The notes: generated by a model not told the origin, from the sequence alone. 31,884 nt of DNA from JBKJZO01 sp046715235 (GCA_046715235.1 JBKJZO010000003.1:1-31884); one strand, 5' to 3'. Positions 23,466 to 31,187 are shown, numbered from the stretch's first letter. Numbers and translations are program-made.

Positions 23466-23963
23466 CTACCACCGCAGCTCCGCGAGCTTGTCGTAGTCCT
23501 CGGCGGAGTACGCGATCAGCCCGTCGGATAGCGAGAAGACCCACTCGTCGACCCCGAGCGAGAGCGCCAGCCGACTGCAACGCGCGCAGAAGTGCGGCTC
23601 CTCCAGCCGGACCGAGTCGTCAGCTTCCAGGCGGACGTAGAGCAGCTGCGAGCCGGTGAGGCGGCGCCAGCCGTCGCCTTCCCGAGCCAGGTTGATCGCG
23701 CGCTGCTCGGCGTGCGTGCGGCAGTTGTCGTGCTGCCTGACCATGTCGACCTTGCAGTAGCAGTGATCCTCCCCTGGCAGCGGGACGCCGTTCGTGCCCC
23801 AGCCGAGGATGCTGCCGTGCTGGACGACCACCGCGGCATGCCGGGTACGCGCATGGGAGTCTTTGGCGAGTTCCCGGGCTCGCTCCATCGCCTGCTCGGC
23901 CAGCTGTCCTTCGTGACGTTTCAGCGGCCGCGGCATGGGCTGGTGCGTCGGCGGCTCGTCCAC
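23466..23963 (-). CDS. Cytidine/deoxycytidylate deaminase-fold zinc protein
   Basis: About 165 residues if it starts at the GTG at 23963. An ATG at 23936 is the alternative, and neither has a clear ribosome site. Zinc-site motifs of the deaminase superfamily are present: CRTHAEQRAINLA (His84, Glu86) and PHFCARC (Cys126, Cys129). An extra cysteine cluster HCYCKVD lies at 68-73. Members deaminate cytidine, dCMP, guanine or tRNA adenosine, and the substrate here is not clear. It follows miaB on the same strand with about 55 bp between. Confidence 0.8.
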   Translation of the reverse strand: MDEPPTHQPMPRPLKRHEGQLAEQAMERARELAKDSHARTRHAAVVVQHGSILGWGTNGVPLPGEDHCYCKVDMVRQHDNCRTHAEQRAINLAREGDGWRRLTGSQLLYVRLEADDSVRLEEPHFCARCSRLALSLGVDEWVFSLSDGLIAYSAEDYDKLAELRW

Positions 23964-24018
23964 GCGCCGATAGTGACAGTGCCAGCGCGGGTGCACCAGA
24001 GCGACCGGCGTAGGGCAC

Positions 24019-25485
24019 CTACTGAACGGCCGGAATTCCGATGCCGGGCATGCCGAGCGCGGTGGCCGAGGAGCCAGCTCGCGATTCCTGCTCAGGCACC
24101 TCTCGAAGCGCCTGCCAAAGGTCGCCGGCTCGCGTACGGCGGTGCGAGCGCAGCGGGCCGTCGGCAATCAGATGGTGCGGGGCGGCGTACGTCACCTCGA
24201 CCTCGACCACGTCGCCCGGGCGCACATCGTCGCCGGCCGCGAAGTGCACCAGCCGGTTGTCGCGGGCCCGTCCGCTGCGCCGGCGCGACGCCTCGTCCTT
24301 ACGCCCTTCGCCTTGCGCCACAAGCACTTCGACGACCCGGCCGACCTGCGTCGCGTTCTCCTCCTCGGAGATCTGCTCCTGTACGGCGACGAGCCGCTCG
24401 TAGCGCTCCTGCACCACAGCCTTCGGCACCTGCCCGTCCATCGTCGCGGCCGGCGTACCGGCACGGATCGAGTACTGGAAGGTGAACGCGCTGACGAAAC
24501 GCGCCGCGCGTACGACGTCGAGCGTCTGCTCGAAATCGGCGTCGGTCTCGCCGGGGAACCCGACGATGATGTCGGTCGTGATCGCCGCGTCGGGCATCGC
24601 CGCGCGGACGCTGTCGATGATGCCGAGGTAGCGCTCCTGCCGGTAGGAGCGCTGCATCCGCCGCAGCACCGCGTCCGAGCCCGACTGCAAGGGCATGTGC
24701 AGCTGCGGCATCACGTTGTGCGTCTCGGCCATCGCGTGGATTACGTCGTCGGTGAAGTCCTTGGGATGCGGCGAGGTGAAGCGCACCCGCTCAAGGCCGT
24801 CGATGTCGCCGCAGGAGCGCAGCAACTTCGCGAACGCCGACCGGTCGCCGAGGTCGGAGCCGTAGGAGTTGACGTTCTGGCCGAGCAGCGTGACCTCGAG
24901 CACGCCCTCGGCGACCAGCGCCTGCACCTCGGCGAGGATGTCGGCCGCGGGCCGGTTTTTCTCCTTACCGCGCAGGCTGGGCACGATGCAGAACGTGCAC
25001 GTGTTGTTGCACCCGACACTGATCGAGACCCACCCGGAGTACGCCGACTCGCGCTTGGTCGGGAGCGTCGAAGGAAAGACCTCGAGCGCCTCGAGGATCT
25101 CGACCTGCGCCTCCTCGTTGTGGCGCGCGCGTTCGAGCAAGGCCGGCAGCGACCCGATGTTGTGGGTGCCGAATACGACGTCGACCCAGGGGGCGCGGGC
25201 GACGATGGTGCCGCGGTCCTTCTGCGCCATGCAGCCACCGACCGCGATCTGCATGCCGGGGTGGCTCTTCTTCACCGGCGCGAGCATTCCGAGGTTGCCG
25301 TAGAGGCGGTTGTCGGCGTTCTCGCGCACCGCGCAGGTGTTGAAGACGACGACGTCGGCCGTCGTGCCGTGGGCGGCCGCGACGTACCCCGCACCTTCGA
25401 GCAGCCCGCTGAGGCGCTCGGAGTCGTGCACGTTCATCTGGCAGCCGTAGGTGCGCACCTCGTACGTGCGGGCTGGCGCGGTCAT
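24019..25485 (-). CDS. miaB: tRNA-2-methylthio-N6-dimethylallyladenosine synthase MiaB
   Basis: A 488-residue radical SAM methylthiotransferase that adds a methylthio group to the MiaA-modified A37 of tRNA. The N-terminal domain has the auxiliary cluster cysteines Cys15 (TYGCQMNVHDSER), Cys51 (NTCAVRENA) and Cys85 (GGCMAQ). The radical SAM CxxxCxxC is Cys159, Cys163 and Cys166 (SVGCNNTCTFCIVPSLRG). A TRAM-like domain covers about residues 385-450. The start is ATG at 25485. The extra 35 residues after TRAM have no known role. Confidence 0.97.
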   Translation of the reverse strand: MTAPARTYEVRTYGCQMNVHDSERLSGLLEGAGYVAAAHGTTADVVVFNTCAVRENADNRLYGNLGMLAPVKKSHPGMQIAVGGCMAQKDRGTIVARAPWVDVVFGTHNIGSLPALLERARHNEEAQVEILEALEVFPSTLPTKRESAYSGWVSISVGCNNTCTFCIVPSLRGKEKNRPAADILAEVQALVAEGVLEVTLLGQNVNSYGSDLGDRSAFAKLLRSCGDIDGLERVRFTSPHPKDFTDDVIHAMAETHNVMPQLHMPLQSGSDAVLRRMQRSYRQERYLGIIDSVRAAMPDAAITTDIIVGFPGETDADFEQTLDVVRAARFVSAFTFQYSIRAGTPAATMDGQVPKAVVQERYERLVAVQEQISEEENATQVGRVVEVLVAQGEGRKDEASRRRSGRARDNRLVHFAAGDDVRPGDVVEVEVTYAAPHHLIADGPLRSHRRTRAGDLWQALREVPEQESRAGSSATALGMPGIGIPAVQ

Positions 25486-25519
25486 GCGCCAAGGGTAGCT
25501 GGCGGCTCAAGCCGACGGC

Positions 25520-25548
25520 TTGCGCACGACCGAGGGCGGGCATATACC
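25520..25548 (+). promoter_or_regulatory. Promoter of the small acidic peptide gene
   Basis: TTGCGC (25520-25525) and TATACC (25543-25548) are 17 bases apart. A perfect inverted repeat overlaps the -10 (ggcggg 25535-25540 against cccgcc 25547-25552), which could act as an operator. Transcription would begin about 20 bases before the ATG at 25575. Confidence 0.5.
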
Positions 25549-25574
25549 CGCCTAAGAGGACGAGGAGGCGCCAG

Positions 25575-25676
25575 ATGAGCGAGATGCCGATCGCCGTAGC
25601 CAGTGCAGACCCGTATGACGGACTCGACGACGAGGACCTAGAGATACCCGACGAGACGGGCGGCGAAGGCGGCTAG
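25575..25676 (+). CDS. 33-residue acidic peptide
   Basis: A short open frame beginning MSEMPIAVASADPYDGLDD and ending in a Glu/Asp/Gly-rich tail, net strongly acidic. A GAGGAGG ribosome site lies 7 bases before the ATG, a promoter-like pair lies upstream, and an intrinsic terminator follows 37 bases after the stop. This ordered set of signals supports a real small gene. I do not recognise a family. It could alternatively be a leader peptide for the transporter operon that starts at 25823. It contains no runs of one codon that would suggest classical amino-acid attenuation. Confidence 0.5.
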   Translation: MSEMPIAVASADPYDGLDDEDLEIPDETGGEGG

Positions 25677-25712
25677 ACCAAGGCACGTCACCGAACTGCA
25701 ACTCAGCAACAC

Positions 25713-25745
25713 AGCCCTGCCCTGTCGGGTGAGGGCTTTATTGCG
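25713..25745 (+). terminator. Intrinsic terminator between the small peptide gene and gluA
   Basis: agccct (25713-25718) pairs with agggct (25732-25737); an inner ccc/ggg (25720-25722 with 25727-25729) continues the stem. It is followed by tttatt. A T-rich tail is unusual here and makes this the most conventional terminator in the window. A possible -10 for gluA, TATAGA, lies immediately after it, near 25748-25753. Confidence 0.7.
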
Positions 25746-25822
25746 TTATAGAGGGGTAGCACCCGTTTCAGACGCATCGCAGATCGGTGCACGCCTGTAC
25801 GTCGACGCCTGGGAAGTCGCTC

Positions 25823-26566
25823 GTGGCTGACAGTCCGCTCGTGCTCGTCGAGAAGGTCAACAAGCACTTCGGCGACTCGCAGGTCCTGTTCGACATCGAC
25901 CTCGACGTCGAGCGGGGCGAGGTCATTGTCGTCATCGGGCCCTCCGGCTCGGGCAAGTCGACGTTGTGCCGCTGCATCAACCGGCTCGAGACGATCACGT
26001 CGGGTCGGATCCTGATCGACGGCGTACCGCTGCCGGAGGAAGGGCGCGAGCTGGCGAAGCTGCGCGCCGACGTCGGGATGGTCTTCCAGTCGTTCAACCT
26101 GTTCGCCCACAAGACGGCGCTGCAAAACGTCACCCTCGGACCGATCAAGGCGCGCAAGGTCCCGAAGGCGAAGGCTGAGGCACGCGGCCGCGAGTTGCTC
26201 GAACGTGTCGGCATCGCGGAAAAGGCCGACAACTACCCGGCCGAGCTTTCCGGCGGCCAGCAGCAGCGGGTCGCGATCGCCCGTGCCCTCGCCATGGACC
26301 CCAAGGTGATGCTGTTCGACGAGCCGACCTCGGCGCTCGACCCGGAGATGATCCAGGAGGTGCTCGAGGTCATGGTCGGCCTCGCCGAGTCGGGCATGAC
26401 GATGATCGTGGTCACCCACGAGATGGGCTTTGCCAGGTCCGCGGCGCGGCGGGTCGTCTTCATGGACGGCGGCCGCATCGTCGAGACCGGCACACCGGAT
26501 CAATTCTTCAACCGGCCCGAATCCGAACGGGCGCAGGACTTCCTTTCCAAGATCTTGGCTCATTGA
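25823..26566 (+). CDS. gluA: Amino-acid (glutamate-type) ABC transporter ATP-binding protein
   Basis: A 247-residue polar-amino-acid transporter ATPase. From the GTG at 25823 (GGAAG 6 bases upstream) the motifs are Walker A GPSGSGKST (39-47), Q loop in MVFQSFNLFAH, signature LSGGQQQR (142-149), Walker B VMLFDEPTSALD (162-173) and the H loop VVTHE. It powers the permease formed by the two downstream membrane proteins. Four consecutive genes (ATPase, binding protein, two permeases) reproduce the gluABCD order of corynebacteria. The symbol is given by homology and order; specificity could be another acidic or polar amino acid. Confidence 0.93.
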   Translation: MADSPLVLVEKVNKHFGDSQVLFDIDLDVERGEVIVVIGPSGSGKSTLCRCINRLETITSGRILIDGVPLPEEGRELAKLRADVGMVFQSFNLFAHKTALQNVTLGPIKARKVPKAKAEARGRELLERVGIAEKADNYPAELSGGQQQRVAIARALAMDPKVMLFDEPTSALDPEMIQEVLEVMVGLAESGMTMIVVTHEMGFARSAARRVVFMDGGRIVETGTPDQFFNRPESERAQDFLSKILAH

Positions 26567-26602
26567 CGAGCCGGGCACCCGAATATCCCGAGGGAGAACG
26601 AC

Positions 26603-27478
26603 ATGCGCAGATCAGCGCTCAAGACGGTGGCGATCGCCGCCGTACTCGCCCTGTCCGCAGCCGCCTGCGGTGACGACAAGGATGACGACGCCGGCTCCGG
26701 CGCTGGCGCCAAGACCTTTGCGGCCGGCTCGACGATGGAGAAACTCAACAAGGCCGACAAGATCACCGTCGGCACGAAGTTCGACCAGCCGGGCTTCGGA
26801 CTCAAGAACCCCAGCACCGGCAAGGTCGAAGGCTTCGACGTCGAGATCGCGAAGATCATCGCGACGGAGTTGGGACTCACCGACGACAAGATCACCTTCG
26901 TCGAGTCGGTGTCGGCGAACCGCGAGCCCTTCATCCAGGAGAGCAAGGTAGACATGGTGGTCGCGACGTACACCATCAACGACAAGCGCAAGGATCTGAT
27001 CTCCTTCGCCGGGCCCTACTACGTCGCCGGCCAGGACATCATGGTGAAAAAGGGCAACCCGAAGGCCATCAAGGCGGTCGCCGACCTCAACGGCAAGAGG
27101 GTCTGCTCGGTCGAGGGCTCGACCTCGGAGAAGAACGTGAAGGAGAAGGCGCCGCAGGCAACGGTGACGCTCTTCAAGACCTACACCGAGTGCGCTGAGG
27201 ACCTGCGCAACGACAAGGTCGACGCTGTCAGCACCGACAACGTCATCCTTATCGGCCTGATCGACAAGTCCCCCGACGACTTCGAATTGGTCGGCGACAA
27301 GTTCACCGACGAGCCGTACGGCATCGGCGTCAAGAAGGACGACACCGCCTTCCGCAACTTCGTCAACGACACGCTCGAGGCGGCGTACAAGGACGGCCGC
27401 TGGAAGACCGCGTACGAGACGACGGTCGGCAAGTTCATCAAGGAGACGCCCGAGCCGCCGGCGGTGAACAGGTACTAG
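26603..27478 (+). CDS. gluB: Glutamate-type ABC transporter substrate-binding lipoprotein
   Basis: A 291-residue periplasmic-type binding protein (SBP_bac_3 family) with a lipoprotein signal ending LSAAAC, lipidated at Cys22, and an acidic linker. The ligand-binding fold begins at about residue 50 (KITVGTKFDQPGFGLKNPS, then VEGFDVEIAKIIATELGL). RKDLISFAGPYYVAGQDIMV and DAVSTDNVILIGLID are typical of acidic and polar amino-acid binders. GGGAG lies upstream of the ATG. Expression relative to the permeases is probably set by the hairpin after the gene. Confidence 0.93.
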   Translation: MRRSALKTVAIAAVLALSAAACGDDKDDDAGSGAGAKTFAAGSTMEKLNKADKITVGTKFDQPGFGLKNPSTGKVEGFDVEIAKIIATELGLTDDKITFVESVSANREPFIQESKVDMVVATYTINDKRKDLISFAGPYYVAGQDIMVKKGNPKAIKAVADLNGKRVCSVEGSTSEKNVKEKAPQATVTLFKTYTECAEDLRNDKVDAVSTDNVILIGLIDKSPDDFELVGDKFTDEPYGIGVKKDDTAFRNFVNDTLEAAYKDGRWKTAYETTVGKFIKETPEPPAVNRY

Positions 27479-27481
27479 CAG

Positions 27482-27496
27482 CCTGCCGCGGGCAGG
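27482..27496 (+). promoter_or_regulatory. Intercistronic hairpin between gluB and gluC
   Basis: cctgcc (27482-27487) and ggcagg (27491-27496) form a 6-bp stem with a 3-base loop, 4 bases after the gluB stop. It covers the AGGA that would serve as the gluC ribosome site. It could stabilise the gluB end of the message and lower permease translation, as expected when the binding protein is needed in excess. Confidence 0.5.
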
Positions 27497-27508
27497 AACG
27501 GCAGTCAC

Positions 27509-28153
27509 GTGGGCGTCGTATTCGACAACCTCGATGCGTACGCCGACGGCTGGTTCGTCACGATCCAGCTCTCGGTCCTGTCGTTCCTGCTCGCCATGGT
27601 CATCGGGCTGGTACTCGCTGGCATGCGGGTCAGCCCGTTCGCGCCGGCACGTGCAGCCGGCACGGCGTACGTCGACATCTTCCGTAACTCGCCGCTGCCG
27701 GTGCTCGCGCTGCTCTTCTGGTTCGGGTTGCCAAAGCTGGACATCGGCCTGAGCCGGTTCGTCACCGCGACGATGGTGCTCTCGCTCTACACCGGCGCCT
27801 TCATCGGCGAGACGATCCGCGCCGGCATCAACTCGGTCTCCGTCGGGCAGTCGGAGGCAGCCCGCTCCGTCGGCCTGACGTTCCTGCAAAACCTGCGGGC
27901 CGTGATCCTGCCGCAGGCGCTGCGCACCGTCGTGCAGCCGATCGGCAACATCTGGATCGCGCTGGTCAAGAACACCGCCGTCGCGAGCTTCATAGCGGTC
28001 CCCGAACTCATCTACCGGTCCGGCCAGGTCAACACGAACGAGTCGGACCCGGTGCCGATCCTGCTCGGCACAGCATTCGGCTACCTCATGCTGACGCTGC
28101 CGTCGGGGCTCGTACTCGGCATCATCGAGCGCCAGGTGGCGATCAAACGATGA
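27509..28153 (+). CDS. gluC: Glutamate-type ABC transporter permease 1
   Basis: A 214-residue inner-membrane permease with about five transmembrane helices (about residues 20-38, 52-75, 84-104, 148-170, 185-205). The cytoplasmic EAA loop that contacts the ATPase is GQSEAARSVGLTFLQNLRAVI. The start is GTG at 27509. Its stop overlaps the start of the next gene (ATGA), so the two permeases are translationally coupled. Confidence 0.92.
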   Translation: MGVVFDNLDAYADGWFVTIQLSVLSFLLAMVIGLVLAGMRVSPFAPARAAGTAYVDIFRNSPLPVLALLFWFGLPKLDIGLSRFVTATMVLSLYTGAFIGETIRAGINSVSVGQSEAARSVGLTFLQNLRAVILPQALRTVVQPIGNIWIALVKNTAVASFIAVPELIYRSGQVNTNESDPVPILLGTAFGYLMLTLPSGLVLGIIERQVAIKR

Positions 28154-29055
28154 CCGCTGTCCTGTACGACGTCGCCGGGCCACGCGCGCGCCGGCGGGTC
28201 TTCATCGGCTCGGTGATAAGCGGCGTCGTCATCGCGGCGCTCGTCGGCGTTGCCGTGATGCGCCTTGCCGACAAGGGCCAGTTCGAAGCCGAGAAGTGGG
28301 ACTGGGTCAAGAGCAGCGGCACCTGGCGCTTCTTCCTCGCCGGTCTCTGGATGACGATCCGGGCCGCCGCGCTGGGCATGGTGCTCGCGATGGTGGTAGG
28401 AGCCACGCTCGCACTTGCGCGGCTGTCGAAGGCACTACCGCTGCGCTGGCTCGCGACGACGTACATCGAGATCTTCCGCGCGCTGCCGGTGCTGCTGCTG
28501 ATCCTCTTCGGCTACCTGGCGCTGCCTCGGCTCACGTTCCTGCCCGGCGTGATCCGCGACGTTTCGCCGTTCACGGCGCTGGTGCTCGGATTGACGCTCT
28601 ATAACAGCGCGGTGCTCGCCGAGATTTTCCGCGCCGGCATCCTCTCGCTCGATCGCGGGCAGTCCGAGGCGGCGTACGCCGTCGGCCTCACCTACGGCCA
28701 GGCGATGCGGCAGGTCGTTGTGCCACAGGCGTTCCGGCGGATGATCCCGTCCCTGATCAGTCAGCTGGTGACGCTGCTCAAGGACACGTCATACGGCTAC
28801 ATCGTGACCTACGAGGAGTTGTTGCGGCGCGCCAAGGCGAACTCCGACTTCGACAGCGACTACCTCTTCTCGAGCTACATCACGGTTCTGCTCATCTACG
28901 TCGCCATCAACTTCACGCTCTCGCGCATCGCGCAGCGGCTCGAGGTGCGGCAGCGCCGCCGGTACGGCGCCGGGACGATCCAGGCAGGAACCGAGGACCT
29001 CGCGGTGCTCGCAGCCGAAGGCGAAGCGAAGATGGAAGACCCGGCAAAGGCCTGA
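28150..29055 (+). CDS. gluD: Glutamate-type ABC transporter permease 2
   Basis: A 301-residue permease. A first hydrophobic segment at about 18-38 precedes five core helices from about residue 65. The EAA loop is GQSEAAYAVGLTYGQAMRQVVVPQAFRR in the middle of the protein (about 174-200). The C-terminal 50 residues are charged and cytoplasmic. It pairs with the upstream permease as a heterodimer. No clear terminator follows; instead the sequence runs into the yajQ-like fragment at 29086. Confidence 0.92.
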   Translation: MTAVLYDVAGPRARRRVFIGSVISGVVIAALVGVAVMRLADKGQFEAEKWDWVKSSGTWRFFLAGLWMTIRAAALGMVLAMVVGATLALARLSKALPLRWLATTYIEIFRALPVLLLILFGYLALPRLTFLPGVIRDVSPFTALVLGLTLYNSAVLAEIFRAGILSLDRGQSEAAYAVGLTYGQAMRQVVVPQAFRRMIPSLISQLVTLLKDTSYGYIVTYEELLRRAKANSDFDSDYLFSSYITVLLIYVAINFTLSRIAQRLEVRQRRRYGAGTIQAGTEDLAVLAAEGEAKMEDPAKA

Positions 29056-29085
29056 GTGGCCATGTCAGTCTCAACTCGCCGGCGG

Positions 29086-29147
29086 CTCAGCGGTAGTTGG
29101 TGAACCGCAGCGGGATCCCGAAGTCGCTCTCCTTGAGCATCGCGATC
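29086..29147. repeat. Copy A of a 62-bp direct repeat derived from the 3' end of yajQ
   Basis: This matches copy B at 30927-30988 in 58 of 62 positions and in the same orientation. Read on the minus strand it encodes a YajQ C-terminus, LKESDFGIPLRFTNYR then TGA (stop at 29087-29089). No upstream part of yajQ adjoins it. The rest of the 29056-29237 gap shows no gene I can support. Confidence 0.85.
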
Positions 29148-29237
29148 TACGCCGTGCTCAACCTGGGCGCCTGGGAGACGCGAAGCATGTGATGGGCTCG
29201 CTACATCATCGCGGCGCAGTCCTTCCTCAGCCGCCCG

Positions 29238-30758
29238 TCACGGCAGCGCGCCGACCTCCTGGAGCACGGCCAGCGCGGCCGGGAGGGGCCGCAGCGCGGC
29301 TGCGAGGTCCTCGGGACGCGCGCTCCGATGCGCCCGGTCCGCCAGGTAGCGCCGGATCGCGGCGTCGAAGCTAGTCGCGCCGGTGGTCTCGCGGGCCCGC
29401 CACAGCGCATGCCCGCCGCGCCCGTACACGTGCTCGACGTAGACCCGTCCCTTCTCGGTGGCCTGCGCGGCCCAGAACGACATCGGCGCCCCGACGGGCA
29501 GTTCGCTGTCCTCTGGGGGCGGGCCGTCTGGCTCGCCCGCGACGACCATCGACGCGTACGTCGCAAGCGCCTCGTCCAGCCAGGGATCCCGCGCGGTGTT
29601 GTTGCCGACGAGGCCCCAGAAGTACGAATGAGCAAGCTCGTGCGCGACGACGACGCGCGCCTCGGCCGGGTCGATGTCCGGCAGGATTGTCGAGCCGGGG
29701 TACTCAAATCCTGACCCGAGGTTGGAGATCACGACGCCGACCCATATGTCGTCGTAGGGGAAAGGGCCGAACGCCTTCTCCAGGCGCGGTAGCGCCCGTC
29801 GCACGTCGGCCAGCCATCGCTGTGGCGGCACGCGGCTGCCTGCCGGTGTGGCCAGGTGGACCCGGACGCCGCTGACGGCCGCCTCGGTCGTCGTGAGCGT
29901 GCCGACGACGATGCCGACGTCGCGCATCGCCGGGGCCGCGAAGCGGTGCGTCCTGGCAGCGGCGGGTCCGGGTGAGACCGCTACCAGCCGGCCCTGACCG
30001 TGCACGGCGTCGGCCGCCGGCGCAACGACTTCCAGCCGCAGGTCGAACGCCTCGGCGGCCTGCATGTCACCGTAGAGGTCGACGGCCGGGTCACGCTGCC
30101 AGCCGGCGCCGTGCTCCCAGGCGAGCATGGGGAACGCCGACCCGAGCCACGCCACGTCGCGCGCCGTCGAGAAGCCGGCGCGGTCTGCGGCGTCCAGACC
30201 GAGCACGAGCTCGAAGTCGAACGTCGCGCGCACGACGTCTCCGGGCTTCGCGCATTCGTCCAGCGGCAGCTCCAGCAGCGTGGGCGCGTCCGGCGTACCG
30301 CCAGCGGGGTCGGGCCGAGGCGTGACGGACCTGCCGTCCACGGCGGCGTGGGTCACCGTGAGCAACGCGCCCGTCGCCGTGCTGACCGGCCGGTTGGGCC
30401 ACAGCCGGACGACGAGTTCGCAGACGTCGAGGTCCGGCCTGAATTCGATCTGCTCGGTCCCCGCGACGCGGCCCTCACGCCAGCCGGTCAGGTCATACGT
30501 CAGCGACACCCGCGGCCGGTCGGAACGGGGCAGCGCACGCCCGGCGGCGTCTCGTGCGGCGACAGCTTCCGGGCGCCGCGACTGCAGCGGCAGCGCCGAC
30601 GGCGACAGGACAGCCTGCGTCGGCGAAGTCGGCGAAGTCGCCGACGTGGCCGACGTGGCCGGGCCAGCGGACTTGGCCGGCGTCGGCGGGTCGCTGGTGC
30701 ACCCGGTCAGCACGGCGAGGACGGCCATGACCGTCGTGCCACTTCGACGAACGCGCAT
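29238..30758 (-). CDS. M1-family zinc metallopeptidase, lipoprotein
   Basis: A 506-residue protein with a lipoprotein signal (VLAVLTGC, Cys20) and a low-complexity Ala/Thr/Ser/Pro stretch (about 30-50). The DNA of that stretch has short tandem repeats near 30620-30665. The N-terminal beta-rich domain of M1 peptidases follows, then the catalytic domain with HELAH at 373-377 and the third ligand Glu396 in PWLDEALATY, giving HEXXH-x18-E. GFEYPGSTIL fills the place of the usual GAMEN exopeptidase motif. It is shorter than aminopeptidase N, ending soon after the catalytic domain. It should cleave peptides at the outer membrane face. It is flanked by directly repeated yajQ ends. Confidence 0.88.
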   Translation of the reverse strand: MRVRRSGTTVMAVLAVLTGCTSDPPTPAKSAGPATSATSATSPTSPTQAVLSPSALPLQSRRPEAVAARDAAGRALPRSDRPRVSLTYDLTGWREGRVAGTEQIEFRPDLDVCELVVRLWPNRPVSTATGALLTVTHAAVDGRSVTPRPDPAGGTPDAPTLLELPLDECAKPGDVVRATFDFELVLGLDAADRAGFSTARDVAWLGSAFPMLAWEHGAGWQRDPAVDLYGDMQAAEAFDLRLEVVAPAADAVHGQGRLVAVSPGPAAARTHRFAAPAMRDVGIVVGTLTTTEAAVSGVRVHLATPAGSRVPPQRWLADVRRALPRLEKAFGPFPYDDIWVGVVISNLGSGFEYPGSTILPDIDPAEARVVVAHELAHSYFWGLVGNNTARDPWLDEALATYASMVVAGEPDGPPPEDSELPVGAPMSFWAAQATEKGRVYVEHVYGRGGHALWRARETTGATSFDAAIRRYLADRAHRSARPEDLAAALRPLPAALAVLQEVGALP

Positions 30759-30926
30759 GCGCTACCTCTCGTGATCTTCGGATCGGCCTGTCAGCGTGCC
30801 GCCGGCAGATTGGCAAGGTACTCGCGGCCGACGTCGCCGTCGATCCACGCGACGACCCCGGCGTTCAACACGACCCGCCCGACCCGCCGGACGAGGAGCC
30901 AGTCGACCGGCCGGGTGAGGCGGAAG
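30759..30926 (-). other. Gap upstream of the M1 gene with a remnant-like open frame
   Basis: The minus strand is open from the yajQ-derived end to a TGA at 30791-30793, encoding LSFRLTRPVDWLLVRRVG and continuing to EYLANLPAAR. It lacks a start and I do not recognise it. It may be a C-terminal remnant of another gene, or chance. Confidence 0.3.
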
Positions 30927-30988
30927 CTCAGCGGTAGTTGGTGAACTGCAGCGCGATCCCGAAGTCGCTCTCCTTGCGCATCGAGATC
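30927..30988. repeat. Copy B of the 62-bp yajQ-derived direct repeat
   Basis: It differs from copy A at four positions (at offsets 21, 28, 51 and 57). This copy is the 3' end of the longer yajQ pseudogene. Similarity to copy A stops abruptly after gatc. Confidence 0.85.
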
Positions 30989-31140
30989 ACGCTCTGCAGG
31001 TCATCCTTCTACTTCGCCGACACGCGCAGCTGGTCGCCCTGGATCTGGGCCTGAGCGCCCTTCGGTCCCTCGGACCTGATTTTCCTAGATCGCCTTCGCC
31101 GTCTCGTCGGGGATGCCCTGGGCGATGTCGCAGGCGGGTT
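30928..31140 (-). pseudogene. yajQ: yajQ (UPF0234) pseudogene, C-terminal part
   Basis: On the minus strand from about 31125 to the TGA at 30928-30930 I read a YajQ C-terminus: GIPDETAKAI, a TAG stop and frameshift, KIRSEGPKGAQAQIQGDQLR, VSAK, a second TAG where lysine is expected, then KDDLQSVISMRKESDFG and IALQFTNYR. The order and motifs (AQIQGxQxRV, DFGxxLQFTNxR) match YajQ, a nucleotide-binding protein reported to bind c-di-GMP in some bacteria. In-frame stops and loss of roughly the first 100 residues show it is non-functional. A functional copy presumably lies elsewhere. Confidence 0.82.
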
Positions 31141-31143
31141 CGC

Positions 31144-31149
31144 TATTCT
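31144..31149 (+). promoter_or_regulatory. Possible -10 element of a former tRNA promoter
   Basis: TATTCT lies about 62 bases before the tRNA-like fragment. It could be a remnant of a stable-RNA promoter. No convincing -35 is present, so this is tentative. Confidence 0.25.
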
Positions 31150-31151
31150 CT

Positions 31152-31187
31152 GTCTCCGTGCGCGGCGGGGTCTCCGTGCGCGGCGGG
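31152..31187. repeat. Tandem duplication of 18 bp
   Basis: gtctccgtgcgcggcggg occurs twice, perfectly and without a gap (31152-31169 and 31170-31187). It lies between the yajQ pseudogene and the tRNA fragment. Confidence 0.9.

Noticed and set aside
26612..28183. A 523-codon open frame on the minus strand opposite gluB, gluC and gluD.
   Set aside because: It is a shadow of three well-supported transporter genes in high-GC DNA; its product is charged low-complexity sequence without a recognisable domain.
29148..29210. Plus-strand reading IYAVLNLGAWETRSM between copy A of the yajQ repeat and the M1 gene, considered as a gene remnant.
   Set aside because: It is too short and matches no family I recognise.
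30620..30665. Short tandem repeats of 9 bp, considered as a CRISPR-like or regulatory array.
   Set aside because: They lie in frame within the Ala/Thr/Ser/Pro linker of the M1 lipoprotein and simply encode low-complexity sequence.
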